A stretch of 64,000 nucleotides of DNA from Angiostrongylus vasorum (lineage: Eukaryota > Nematoda > Chromadorea > Rhabditida > Metastrongylidae). The position numbers and the translations under genes were made by a program. Each line of letters starts with the position of its first letter. Position 1 is the first letter of the stretch. Below are positions 24,321 to 36,235 of this stretch, in pieces. The notes beneath the pieces are model-generated. The model did no database searches. It was not told the origin of the DNA and saw nothing but the letters and a program-made list of their open reading frames with translations. The stretch is from the NCBI GenBank assembly GCA_018806985.1, contig JADANN010000397.1:248001-312000 (forward strand), in the 5' to 3' direction.

Positions 24321-25290
24321 ATGTTACGAATGGGAATGTTTATGTAGAAAAAAAGTGTTTGAAGTAAAAATGTCCTCACATGTGCTCGCTAACAGTGAAG
24401 GTGTCTATAAAGTGCACGACATCTCATCGATGAAAAGTGCCAAACTAATACTTGTTAAATTTCTTATTCGTTGATAAATTCAGACTTAAATGAATGCTAA
24501 TGGGCTGAGGAATTTCCACCTGGGAAGAGTTGATAAACTATTAACAGGAATTTTCATTATGGACGTGAGCATGGGGAGATGTAAGCCTGAGAAGGAAATG
24601 CGGATCACTCACAAAAGGGAAGCTGAAAAAAACATACTGCAGAGTGATATAGTGTAAGCAAATCATAAATTTGGTTTTTGTTTGCTTGATGGTGATTCAT
24701 TGTTAATTTTTTTAATGTAAAACACGTCCTTATTCGCAGATCCTGAGACAATTAAAGGAAACAAAGCATAAATTCATCACCACCAGCGCCATTAAAGAAT
24801 CGAACGCCAGTTTATGAAAACAGCGAACAACGGAAAGAACAAGGATTAAAAAAGCCTTGAGCCGCCAGAAAGTTTTGCCTTCCATAAAGTCGCTTGAAAG
24901 ATTCTAAGACGACAGCGCTGATCCATGGGTATTAAAGAGATTGCGGCTTGTTAAACAATGATGGTCGAGGAGCATCCGCCGCACCGAGTGGGAGTGTATG
25001 ACGGTCTCTTCGGCGAGAATGCCTCTTCAGAAAGGAAAATTACACTATTGTGGATTGACGGATTTGATGTCATAGACTGGATAATTAGTTCTGAATCACA
25101 GATCGATGGAATATCTTGATGTTAACATGAAACTCCCTGAAAACAAAACAGTAGTCAGTCAATTTACTTAAGACGTCATTAACTATTGACTGACTCAAAA
25201 GGCACCAATAAAATCTCTGTCTGCCGTCGTCAAGCAATAAAGTTGCTGTTTAGACTATGATGGCTCGACCGACGCGAACCATCTCACGCT
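24321..25290. other. no recognised feature
   Basis: AT-rich, no supported exon or repeat. Confidence 0.45.
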
Positions 25291-25294
25291 TTTC

Positions 25295-25612
25295 GTATAA
25301 TCTTTTTGCATGACTCGTCATCACATTTACTTTAGGGATCCCAGCACTTCTTGCATTCGATTCGTTTCCTCGAATTCATCGTTCACAACAGTAGTCTTCG
25401 AACATTTTACACACTGTTTTGGCTGCGTGCTGCTTGAGGATTTCGTCTTTTTTATCGATGTGTTCGAGGCGATTACCCTTGCAATCTTGCAGACTGCAAG
25501 GTTAAGGCATTCCCACGTGGATTGGAGGAGAGCGTTGGGTAGGGGGTCGAATTAGGGACCTTGGTTCCTGGTCGACGGCATCGCTAACCACTGCGCTACA
25601 CAGTAATGCTGC
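25295..25612 (-). repeat. SINE family A-like copy, reverse
   Basis: Reverse strand: tRNA-like head TGTAGCGCAGTGGTTAGCG (about 25605) with B box AATTCGACCCC. The 3' part GAGGAAACGAATCGAATGCAAGAAGTGCTGGGATCC is near 25335-25375. Confidence 0.75.
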
Positions 25613-25698
25613 TGGAGTTGTATTATTACTAACGAGAACTTAAGATGTGCAGCAGGTTAAGTCTGGTATGCAGTTATCATTTCCGTTCTCGTTACATC

Positions 25699-26067
25699 TC
25701 ACACCTGACTTGTTTTTCGATGCGACGGCGTAGTCAGATTTGCCTCAGATTCAATTTGCGTGTGTCGTAAGCATAATTGGATCTTTAGATACGTTGTGTA
25801 CTTATTTGGAACGGTACTATAAGCATTTATTAGATAAATGGTTGACGCGACAACAAAAGAGAAGTGTAGCGATGGGTGATATGCGACGAAACGACAACAA
25901 GTCCTTGTTAACGAACAAGCCTTGAACAGAAGGTTGTTGTTGTGAAATACGTGTGGGGCAGCAGTTGCAAGCAAATGAGAGATAGTTATAAAAACCACAA
26001 TGGTGACCACTTCCACCAATTTCATAAACTTTCGAGTAACTCTAATGAACGCGGATGAAGTCGCCAT
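25699..26067 (-). CDS. candidate secreted or membrane protein start, unknown
   Basis: An ATG at 26067 opens a 122-codon frame whose first 35 residues look like a signal sequence: basic start, then VVTIVVFITISHLLATAA. The remainder is not protein-like and may run into an intron; no clear donor was chosen. No family recognised. Could be chance. Confidence 0.2.
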   Translation of the reverse strand: MATSSAFIRVTRKFMKLVEVVTIVVFITISHLLATAAPHVFHNNNLLFKACSLTRTCCRFVAYHPSLHFSFVVASTIYLINAYSTVPNKYTTYLKIQLCLRHTQIESEANLTTPSHRKTSQV

Positions 26068-26554
26068 TCGTTCCCATTCAGTCTAATAGAATTTTGATAC
26101 GAGGCACTTTATTTTTTTCCGTCCACTGAACTGGACCTGCCGTGAAAACGACTTATTCTTAGCTGGGCAACTGGATAACAATATTGAACCCCTTCTCAGC
26201 CTTGCTGACTCTACATGGAGAACGCTCGGTTTCCACAGTGGTAATAGACAGATAGGAAAAATTGAAACTACAAGTTCACTATAGGTACACACAAACACTT
26301 TAAGTATATAAGATGAATCACAAATGCAAGCTGAAGCAATGTCTTTTAAATTGATGGCAGCGATCTCTTGAGTAGTGGTGCTCTCTTGTTGAGTTGCTGA
26401 CAAGGATTACATACTAACAAACATCGAGAACTCCTTTAAAATAGGACGAAAAAAAATTTGATTAGCATTCAAAACGAAACCTTGTATGGCTGCGGCCACC
26501 TTGGAGATAGTACAGCATGCTACTCTACTATGTATTACATAGTAAATAAAATAA

Positions 26555-26764
26555 AGGATAAAGCTGTCGCCGTTGATCAATCCCTAACGGATGCGCCATG
26601 CATTCGACTTCATTGAGCATCGTTTGGATGTGAGTGAATGCATATTTGGCCTTTACAAAGATTCGCGGTGGCCTACCGATGTATCGAGCCAGTGCTGCTA
26701 TCCTCCCAGACTACTCTGGAACCAATTTACCGACCCCGGAGGGATGGAAGACTTGGTTTTGGTA
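26555..26764 (-). repeat. SINE family B copy, reverse, abutting LINE
   Basis: Reverse strand carries central domain GGTCGGTAAATTGGTTCCAG, the TCGATACATCGGTAGGCCACCGCG segment and the end GGCGCATCCGTTAGGGATTGATCAACGGCGACAGCTTTATCC. The head is missing; LINE sequence starts at 26765. Confidence 0.8.
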
Positions 26765-27600
26765 GCATCTTCGTTTTGCTGATAACATCGTTCTTATAAC
26801 GCCAAGCATTACCAGGCGGAAAGAATGCTTGTCGACTTTTATAACGTCTGCGGAATGACGTCTTTTACGTCTTCGACAAAAATCTGACAAAAACGATGTT
26901 CATGAGGAACAAACTGATTTCGCATGCCCTATTCACGCTTAAAGAAACGAAATCCTCCAAAGCACCAATTACGTCTATTGGGAAATCAGCATGATGAACG
27001 ACTTAGCTCTAGAGTTTAGCGACAGGAACCCAGCGGCTTGGGATGCTTTCAAGAGCGTCGAGGATGAACTAAAAAGAATAAAGAACACCGGACTCCATGC
27101 CCACCTTTTCGACTCCACAATTCTTCCTGCCTTAACTTTGCATCAGAAACCTGGTCGCTACGTAAGCAGAATGAAAGATCACTTAACACTATATAACGCG
27201 CAGTCGAAAGCACAATAGGAGCAACTCATATCACACAAGTGAGAGATAGGATCCAGAGCTCCGATCTACATCAATGACCAAACATCAAAGGCGCCGTTCT
27301 ATACGCCAAACTGTCAAGGTGGGGCAGGCACGTAATGCTTATGAACGACAACCGATGGACAATAGCCGTCGCCGATTGGATTCATGTACTGTACAAAGAC
27401 CACCTACCCGAAGGTCACAGTGTTGCTCATGAAAACCTTTGAAGAAAGATATGATGTTCAACGAATTTCTAGAGCGAGGAGAATCCACTAGATTACTCTT
27501 GCACGCCACAGGGAGAAATGGAAGATTTGTTGACGCCCGATCAAGTCACTCAACAATCTAAAGGGCGATAATTGGTACAGGTGGCAGGTTATCACAGATG
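26765..27600 (+). mobile_element. RTE-like LINE 3' fragment, decayed
   Basis: Plus strand, aligned with 56440-57165: FADNIVLITPSI-type core, MMNDLALEFSDRN, LHAHLFDSTILPALT, then the C-terminal region up to the CTCAACAATC end. Frameshifted in several places. Joined directly to a SINE at 26764. Confidence 0.85.
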
Positions 27601-28150
27601 TACTACATGGTATACTGTAGTATAATGTAGTATAACGTAGCATACTATAATATGTGGTGTACATGATGATGTCTAGGGGCGTTGATCACGTGAAGGATCT
27701 CGACCAGGTTAGCCACAAAGTAAAGTGGAGTTTCACCAGTTATTATGTTCGGGTTGGGTTTAACACAGTCATACGTAATGCGCAGTGGTTGCGACCCAGT
27801 GATTCTGCTCAATTCCCACAATCGTTTAGAAAAGTCTTCAATAAAGAGGCGCTAATCGAAGCCGATGGGTTAGCCACTCGCAGATTTGACAGGCACACCA
27901 AACACGTCCGCAAACTTTCGCCAAAAATTATAAAAAATTAAGGAATTTATGAACAAAGTGTGATGACCTTCGTTTCCCAGTTGTGGGCGAGAACAAGTGG
28001 GCAGATCTGATATGAAGGCTAATTAGGACGAATGAACGTTTTACTGGCTTTTTGTTTATATTTTTCGAAGACTAAGAAAGGTAAGTAGCGTACACATATG
28101 AGCAACCTTAGAAAAGCACGCACTAACACACTAGCAACTACACACATGAC
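27601..28150. other. unassigned; one open frame 27654-27941
   Basis: A 95-codon plus-strand frame (…SYYVRVGFNTVIRNAQWLRP…) has protein-like composition but no supported splice sites or family. Probably chance or relic. Confidence 0.25.
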
Positions 28151-28152
28151 AG

Positions 28153-28304
28153 GTGGATGAATGAATGAATGAATGAATGAATGAATGAATGGATGAATGA
28201 ATGAGTGAATGGATGGATGGATGAATGAATGAATGAATGAATGAATGAATGAATGAATGAATGAATGAATGAATGAATGGGTGAATGAATGAGTGAATGA
28301 ATGA
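28153..28304. repeat. (TGAA)n microsatellite
   Basis: About 37 TGAA/TGGA units. Confidence 0.97.
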
Positions 28305-28904
28305 ACACAATATAGATGTAGATATATAAAAAATACACAAATATAAACATAAGTGCATAAATACGTGCGCTTGTGCTACATGATGAGAGACGCTTCCATC
28401 TGCTGTGGGGTTTGCAAACTTTTGAAGATCGATAACTATCTGGAGCATAGTTGTAATATTACATCTAACAACGAGTGCTGTATTGCTGACGCGATGAAGC
28501 CCTCGGTTAATTTCGCCGACTAGTCTTCATGAGTCGAAAAAATTTGCCCGAAAAATAATCATTGAAGAAGAGTTGGAAGTGAAATTGTTACGTTGTCCAT
28601 GTCCATCACATTCATGTTGAAAACAAAAAGAAGAGAATTCACGTTATTTTATATTCATTCCCTAATAGTGTATGAACAGGCAAAAAGAAAAAAAATGAAA
28701 TATTTTGCCATTCATAGGGTTATGTCGAACGGTCCGATCCAAATAAAGAACTGGTAAAACTCTTCATTCCTATAATTTGATCAATTGGCAGCAGAATATA
28801 AACCTGTCCGGCCTGCGCCAGCCACATCACCTGCATCACCTATATTGTCAGTACCACCCGCATCACCTATTCCACCTACACATAGATTCTTACCACTGCA
28901 TCAT

Positions 28905-29000
28905 CTGTGTAGAGCATGCAGCGCAGTGATTAAAGGAGCTCTCCAATACACATTGAATCAATCGTTGGTTCGATCCCGTCTCGCGACTCATCAAGTCTTC
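28905..29000 (+). repeat. SINE head with intact A and B boxes
   Basis: GCAGCGCAGTGATTAAAGG (A box) and GTTGGTTCGATCCCG (B box), then CTCATCAAGTCTTCC, parallel to family B at 38300. Best preserved B box in the window. Confidence 0.65.
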
Positions 29001-29074
29001 CTTCATTTTGTAATCCGAAAATTGCCACTAGAACTGTTTGGGAGGGCAATAACACTGACTAGATGTGTACTTTT

Positions 29075-29155
29075 CATTAATAAGCTAACGTGTGGTTGAT
29101 AAAAACTTTATCACGCCTAACGTTTCGGCACCTTCGTCTTCTTGAGAGCCCGATT
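29075..29155 (-). mobile_element. solo end of Penelope-like unit
   Basis: TTAATAAGCTAACGTGTGG then GCCTAACGTTTCGGCAC..CGTCTTCTTGAGAGCCC. On minus the core is CTCAAGA, stem, GAAAC, GTT, so worn. Confidence 0.55.
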
Positions 29156-30770
29156 CATCCGAGGCGATTGTTCACTGTTGCTCCCTCTTCCGATACGAGT
29201 CCTCGTGACCGCATAGAGGTGAATCCAGTGGAATACTGCTAAAATCGTAACCTCACTCGGTACAGCTCGTTTATGCAGGACTGTTGAGGTTAATGAGTGT
29301 CCGTTGATAGCCGAATCACATACTGATTAGTCATGTCGAGGTTAGAAGAAAGTTGGTCTTTGAAATACTGACTTGATGCTCCGTAGCCCACAGCATTTTA
29401 TTTTATGAACCAGATATGTTTTCAATGACCTCTACGAAGCCTGATGAGGTTCATCTCCCAGGTATTGACTAACGCCATACGTTTTATCCTTTATCTTTTT
29501 CACCATTTGCAACTACGATCTTGTTGAACATCGTGACTCCAACTAACGCCAATTACTTTTCAAGTATCCCCTGCTGCGCGTGTGAATAGCTCAGCCGACT
29601 CCACTTACTCAAGGAAAGCAATTCACACTTTCTTTGTGAAGCACCTAATTTTTTTGACTTCTTTTTGAAGTGCAGGATGACCACGGCATCGTCTACCAGG
29701 CTCTGTTTTAGTGGCTGAGAATACTTTCGAACAGCTTTTTGCGAATCTCAAAGTACGCATGAGACTAATCAGTTAGCTGTGGACGGCCATCTATGTTTTT
29801 TTCCTAGTCACTTCCTGTGTGAGCGTCCCCATCTAAAATGGATAAGTATCCTTAAGACGGTCTACCATAGGAAGAAAACCCTTCTCCCAAATCCATCTGT
29901 GTGCCTAAGCGAGTACTAGGTTAATGCATGCTAATGGTGACATTTTAAACATTGACCACTTGCTTATAAGCAATTTTTTAGCCTCTATGTTAATAATATA
30001 GACGATGGCCCATAATATAATAACGAGCGAACTTCGCTATACATCTCTATGTTAGCATTTCTGCATTTATGTTAAGCTGTGTTCGATTTGAGGGCTTGAG
30101 AAACAGTGAAGAGAAAAAAAGGTCAAGCTATTTCTTCGCACAAATTCAAAGTTGCACGCGAAGAATCTTCAGAAATCAATCACAATGCTAACGTTGTACT
30201 TGCCCATGTAACCGTTAACAATAATTTCGCAATGTTGATTTGAAGAATTTCGGGTTGGACATGAGAGAGCGGTCGGAGGCGATGTGTTCCAAATGGCAAC
30301 GATCATTTGAAAGTATTCAATATAGTAAATTCATGCAAAATGGCTCGAAAGCTTAGGGAAGAACTAAGCATAAGCAGAATGACGTCCTTTTGTCTTACAA
30401 GAAGGCACCATCGGATTATGTCAGTTCATTAGTGTGCTGTTGAACCAAATTGGATTAGAGTCGACGCCATGCTGAAGAGCATTTCATCGACTGAACGATG
30501 AATCTTAGAATAGCGACACCGTCGATACGTCTACCACAAAAACACTTTTAAACTAAGCTTCGAAACATCTTTTCTGTGCATAAACAAACAACAAACGGAA
30601 ACAATCGTGGACGACAACGACGATCTGCCATTTAATGTTGGGCAAAGTTAAAATGTGAAACACTTCTGCAACCCATACTGCACTAAGAAAGGCTTAAGGC
30701 GACTGATAAATGTTAGCCAAGTGGGACAATTAACTTTAACAGCTTAAGTTATAATTCAAACACTTTATTT
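29156..30770. other. no recognised feature
   Basis: No supported exon or repeat. Confidence 0.45.
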
Positions 30771-30771
30771 C

Positions 30772-31140
30772 ATTTTTTAATTTTATTTGATCCGTCTTCA
30801 CGTCTACTGTGCGGATCCCAGAACTTCTCACATCTACTTCGTTTCCTCGCATCTGTCGTCCACAAAGGTCTTCCAAGTTTTCACGTGTGGCTTCGGTTGC
30901 TGCTTGAGGATTTTCATTTCATCTTGAATGTTGTAAAATGCTGGTCGTTGAGAGCCCTGAGATAGCTGGGCTGGAGGGTTCTCGATTGGATTGCAGAGAA
31001 TGATTTTTTCCCACACAATTTCCGGTACCAATTTTCCAACACCGGTGGGATGAAAGGCTTGGTTGGCCCAGAGTGGAATCGACCTAGCACCAAGCTCGTG
31101 ATGACGGACATTACTACATCTGTGCTATCCGCTCCTTTAA
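30772..31140 (-). repeat. SINE family A, near full length, reverse
   Basis: Reverse strand: GGATAGCACAGATGTAGTAATG (A box), GCTAGGTCGATTCCACTC (B box), central domain CCAACCAAGCCTTTCATCCC..GTTGGAAAATTGGTACCGG, then CTCAAGCAGCAACCGAAGCC and an A/T-rich tail after GACGGATC. Several short open frames here are shadows. Confidence 0.88.
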
Positions 31141-31499
31141 TTGAAACAGCACTGTGATGCAATAATGTACTAAACTAGATTGAATATAACAACAGGTAAA
31201 ACGCCTGCTATTACAATTTATTTTTTGAAAGGAACCGATTATGTTGCGCGACAACAGCTCATCACACAGTACACGACCAAAACTGTAAAAGTTCAGAAAA
31301 CTGTGGTAAGAAACTCTAACATATCCACCAGTAGTCATCGGACCTCTCACCAAGCAACCAGCACTTTTCAGCACTTCGAAGATTACAGAAATGAAATTAA
31401 AATGTTTCGAAGCACGTAGTTCTTACCTCTTACAGTTCCGTTTCAAGGAACTATTATATTAAAACTCGGCAATTTTTGAGAAAGTCAGTACTTAATACC

Positions 31500-31872
31500 T
31501 CATTTTATTTCACTATAAATGAAGACCCTCTCAACGGTTGACCGCCTCATTGTGGCTTGCAGGTGTTCTTGGGTGTCGGACTGCGATGTACAGCGGGGAT
31601 TTCATCTATTGGCAGGGTCTCCCAAGCTGAGAAGGAGTCCGGCGTTTCCATCAGGAGGCCTAGATAACGCATGGTAGCAAGTCTCCCTCCGATCCACAAG
31701 GGCTGCGACTGCTTGTGGTGGTAAAGACCTGGGGCAGACATTGGACAGGCCGAGCTCGGGATTCCAGGTAACCATATGGCTTAACCACCAAATCTCCGAA
31801 GAATGGGGGATTATGCTGGGGTCCGCACATCAAGTAAGGATGGGCTATTCAACTATCAAGTAAGTAAGTACA
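31500..31872 (+). repeat. repeat family D, copy 2, with (AAGT)n tail
   Basis: Related to 22795-23130 at its start and to 37250-37560 at its end (GAGCTCGGGATTCCAGGTAACCA). Ends in CAAGTAAGTAAGTA, the kind of short tandem tail seen at LINE 3' ends here, so it may be a LINE 3' region. Confidence 0.45.
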
Positions 31873-31921
31873 AATGAAGACACTTGAATCATTGTGATGA
31901 CTTGATCATCCTCTCCTGTTT

Positions 31922-32549
31922 AGGAAGAGCGCTGTCCAGTGGATATATGGCACATCAGGGAATATGGACAACTTCGGTTATTTAGTCTGGTTCCGTCTGA
32001 TAGAGAGTGCCTTCAGAGTTGCCAACATAGACAGGATGCAGCTCACACTCATATTCAAGTTAGAAAATCGTCAACATGATGAATGTCTATTGATCTCGCA
32101 TTTTACAATGATTAACGAATGAAGTAATCTATGCTTCATCTTTCATAACAAAATTTTAGCATCCGTTCAGGAATAAATCGTGCTAATTTGGTTTGTTAGA
32201 TCAGCTTTGTTTAGTTGGCAAACTAGTCGTAAACGCTTTAATACTGGAAGAACCACAATCATAAGCCAACAAACCTCTCAACAATCCAGAAATGCTGGTG
32301 AATAGCTGTGGTGAAGATCTGCAGGCGGCCTTACTTGGCTACGTTGAGATTGACCGAAGAATCAGGATCAAAATGAAACTCAATGCGACAGTGAATGGAA
32401 TGGATAATAAGATTCTGAATATGTGGCAGGGACTGCGGACTCTCCCGATCACCCAGTATGGATGCCAATATGGAGTTGCAACGGCGCAGATCGGAAGTAA
32501 GCTAATCACCCTGCAAGTGATGACGGAGCACTTCATTATATCTGGCTAA
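31922..32549 (+). CDS. two protein-like open segments, unknown
   Basis: Plus 31922-32122 reads KSAVQWIYGTSGNMDNFGYL then VWFRLIESAFRVANIDRMQL to a stop; plus 32292-32549 is 85 codons including YVEIDRRIRIKMKLNATVNG and MWQGLRTLPITQYGCQYGV. Codon use looks coding. No family recognised and no clear splice pair joins them. Could be gene relics. Confidence 0.25.
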
Positions 32550-33300
32550 TTAAATGCAACCTAAAACGACATTTTCAGAAAGTGAAAGCCGTATAGTGGG
32601 ATTCTTCACATCACAGAGTTACCGCAGTATTTATAAGTAATCTCTAGCCATAACCAGATGAAAGACAACTCATGGTTGGAAATCTCAACTGCAATTTATA
32701 AGTTTAATAATACGAATGAATGGATACCTTTTATTTTCTTAAGACATTTCCCTTCTAGTGCGTTTGGAAACGTCATAATTTGCCTTTAGAAAAGTGTGTC
32801 TTAATGTGCAGTCATGGAAAACTGCAATCAATTCGATGGAAGTATTCCAAAGCATTTCAGCTTCGAAATGATTTCCTTCAAAAATGCTGGGCCAGAATGT
32901 CCTCAAAAATGTTACTACAAAAAGCTCACAGGTCTCGAATATTGTTATCGTAACTAAAAAAATACACCTAAGTTGATCATGCTTATAAATAATTAAGAAA
33001 GGACATCGTTTCAAAATTTAAAACTACGATCTCGACGTGGTTTTAAGAACGTTTAACACTAGACTAGTTTGTCAACTTGTATTTGTAGAGTGAACTGAAC
33101 GTAAATGGAATATGATGCTTCGGACTTTTGGCTCCGCCCTTAGTGAGAGGAGAACATTACGAAGAAGACAGTGAGTGAAGACGAAGCGAATTAAATGCAG
33201 AAGTGCGGAAATGCGTTTAAGTGGGATGCTCACTACGCACAACATTTCCGACAGAAGACAGTGAAAATCATGAGATTTAGAAATTGTGAGCGTAAGCTAG
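32550..33300. other. no recognised feature
   Basis: AT-rich, nothing supported. Confidence 0.45.
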
Positions 33301-33302
33301 CG

Positions 33303-33600
33303 ACAAGGAATCAGGAAGCGCAGTGGTGGTGATGGCGATCATCACGAGCACGGTGTTGGTTCAAACTGGCACTGGTCTACCCAAGCCATTCATCTTTCCG
33401 ATATCGGGCGATTGGTACGATTTATCTGAAAAAAAATTCACTGTCTGCAATCCCAAATGCGAACGCTCTAGCCAAACTAGCCGACCCATACGCGAGAAAT
33501 TCAAAGACTTTCGTGGACGATGAATGTGAGGAGACGAATCGAATCCAGGAAGTGCTGGGATTCACATAGTCGTTGTGAAAGATGGGTCGTGCAAAAAAGC
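33303..33600 (+). repeat. SINE family A copy
   Basis: GGAAGCGCAGTGGTGGTGATG head, GTTGGTTCAAACTGG at the B-box site, central domain CCAAGCCATTCATC..GGCGATTGGTACG, and the end CTTTCGTGGACGATGAATG..GAAGTGCTGGGATTCACA. Confidence 0.85.
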
Positions 33601-35380
33601 TAATGACGTGCTTACTGCTTACGAAAAACTTATTGAATAAAATGAGCACTTTGAATAGTTGAATCAGTATGAGAAGTAGTTTAAAAGAAGTGGTACATAA
33701 AGGCATTTTTCTTGGATTTCCAAGAAGAAATTTGCTGGACTAGCGTTGAACGTTTAAATGAAAGAGGGCAAGAGAACCTCAATTTGCAGCCGAAGTCAAA
33801 CCCAATCTAGACGAACTCCACTATTGCATGACCGTACACTTAAAACCTTTGTAAAGAAGTAAGATCCAATTCCGCTAAAGAAAAAGCAAAGGACAGGAAT
33901 GAAAAGTACGATAAGAAACGGATGGATGAAGTGCTGGAATCCACAGAGAAAAAGAGTCGTGTGAGTATCTAAGTAACACTTAAGATTCAGCTCATTAGCG
34001 TTTTCCAGTAAACGTCTTTAGCACGTTAAAAGTTGCGTAGCTCGTCAAAAATAGCTTTCATAGCAATATATTGTGTTGAAATAAAAAAAGTAACATAAAA
34101 CACTTCTACCATGCTTACCTTAGCTTAAGATAATATAAAGCGAGTGAAATACTATGCAGAACATCTTACTGGGGGCACAACGACTAATTTTCTGTCTAGG
34201 ACTAAAACACCGATCACGCGACGGTGTTACTTGTTTAAATCTCTCAGGCATCCTTCAACGAAGCCCAGAGCACATTCATCGATTTTCTTCCATTCGTAGA
34301 TATTTTGCAATCTTAACGCCTTCGTTATCTCTGTCCATACTGTTGAAACTAAGCGTTAAGAAACAAATAGAACAACATACTAATATAATAGTAGTGTAAT
34401 AGTACAGACTCGTTAGAACAGTGAATAGATGTTCTACCGAAAGTAAAGCGTTCGTACGCTTGAAATCTTTCTAAAGAAGTGCGATTGAATTCCGAACAGG
34501 AATGAGAAATATTACAGCTAACAAACTTTTTTGTCGAGCATTTATTTTTATGGCAGCACTCCTCCGTTATTGTAAACGAGGCAAAGTGTGATGACGGAGG
34601 AAGAAATCCCGTGACACTCGATGTTCATTCCCATTCTAAGAATCTGTTTTGGTCATGCTGAAGAAAAAACTGTCGTTTCGTTCGTCGTCATCGATGACGA
34701 ACATCATCATTGTAGTTGTTCATCAGACATCCGAGATACACCGTCATCTCGTCCTTAGTTCAAGTGTTGATGTAAGGTTGAGGGCGTTTTTCTCAGGAAA
34801 GAGAGAACAGCAATAAGTTCAGAATCATTTTTATGAAGATTCCAGCAATATTGATCAACTGGAATCGATTTTTTTGCAATCAGGATTACTTAAAAACTGT
34901 CAACGCTTTGACAGATATCCTCCCTATATGGGAGCGTGGGTGTTCAGTATTGACATTCAGCGTAGCAGATATTATATTTTGGAACATTCAAGCTGGGGAT
35001 TTTACATGCAATTCTGCTTCCCAGCTTTCAATAGGATATTTTCGAACAGATTCCGATTGGACCATTTAAGAAAAAGGAGTTCAAGACTGAATGTACCACT
35101 AAATTTGCTGTATTTAATGTGTTCTAAAAATAAAACCAGGAAAGAAAGAGAAAGAAATGCATCGTATTAGGAAGATTAACGTGTGGTAATGAAGAAATCA
35201 AATTACGTGCTAAAACACGCCCACAGTGATAGTTGGCGCACTTATCTATATGGCAGGCCTGTTGCCGTCTGAAGTATTTGAAAGGGGTTAGAGTGCAACA
35301 GTGCTAAATTTGATGAATATAAAAAAATTAAAACAGGTGGTTGCAGATGGCACTGGTAAATGGAAAACTACCTGAGAGAA
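33601..35380. other. no recognised feature
   Basis: No supported exon. Several open frames under 100 codons without splice support. Confidence 0.45.
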
Positions 35381-35394
35381 TCGCAGATCAAGAG

Positions 35395-35562
35395 CGCCCA
35401 TGACGCAGTGTGTAATGCGCAGGACCCCTGAAAAGGGAAATCGTGGTTCGATCTGGCCCACCGTCCACGTTTTGCGAATATTTCACCATCGTTGTGGTTG
35501 ATTTCGAATAATAACCTGCGGTAAAAAATTTTAGTAGACAATAAATAAAAAAGAAAACACTG
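35395..35562 (+). repeat. SINE family C copy
   Basis: GACGCAGTGTGTAATGCGC head, GTGGTTCGATCTGG B box, then TTTCACCATCGTTGTGGTTG and an A-rich tail TAGTAGACAATAAATAAAAA-type. Confidence 0.7.
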
Positions 35563-35569
35563 TGGTTAC

Positions 35570-35743
35570 AACTGCAGCGTCTGCTTAACTGGGGTCAATG
35601 CTGATGTGGGCTCACCAGATCAATCCCGTTGACGGGTCTCTCCAGGGACGGAAATTGGTACCGAACTTGTCTGAGGAAAAACCACTCTCTACAGTCCAAG
35701 TAGGAGCGCTTTAGCTGAGCTATCTCAAAACTCCATGGAGAAT
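35570..35743 (+). repeat. SINE A (chimeric 5' end), left part, split by insertion
   Basis: Begins with family C-like CTTAACTGGGGTCAATGCTG, then switches near 35635 to family A central sequence (GGAAATTGGTACCGAACTTG..CACTCTCTACAGTCC). Broken at 35743 by the family C insertion; continues at 36236. Confidence 0.65.
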
Positions 35744-36221
35744 ACAACAACAAGATTGCTGAGATATTTGCAAAACTCCGGACCGCAGGTGTTTGCGGTG
35801 GGGAACGAACGCGCTATTGTCCTTTCCGGGGAGTAACGCGTTCACCACCACACCATGCGGGTCCTTCGTATCGCCTGTCTCTCAGCTAGTTCTTATCGAT
35901 CTCTGCCGTTCAACTACAGCCTCAGCTTAACTGGGTTTAATGCCGATATGGGCTCCCCAGATCAGTCCCGGTGACGGGTGATTGCTGACGGCAGAGATCG
36001 ATAAGAACTAGCTGAGAGACAGGCGAAACGAAGGACCCACATGGTGTGGTGGTGAACGCGTTACTCCCCGGAAAGGACAATAGCGCGTTCGTTCCCCACC
36101 GCAAACACCTGCGGTCCGGAGTTTTGCAAATATTTCAGCAATCTTGTGGTTGTATTTCGCATAGTAATAACCTGCCATAAAAAGTATAAAAAGGCAGAAA
36201 ATAAAAAAGATAAATATTGTG
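35744..36221. mobile_element. SINE C insertion as inverted duplication (5' inversion)
   Basis: Arms 35746-35909 and 35988-36150 are about 98 percent complementary over about 163 bp, around a 78-bp centre. The right arm continues in forward orientation to the A-rich SINE C tail at 36221. The whole is flanked by the 14-bp direct repeat ACTCCATGGAGAAT (35730-35743 and 36222-36235). That fits target-primed insertion with inversion. Confidence 0.85.
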
Positions 36222-36235
36222 ACTCCATGGAGAAT

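Noticed and set aside
28131..28448. Minus-strand SFIH repeat protein
   Set aside because: Artefact of the TGAA microsatellite.
28905..29000. tRNA gene at a perfect B box
   Set aside because: Continues into SINE family sequence and lacks a matching acceptor stem.
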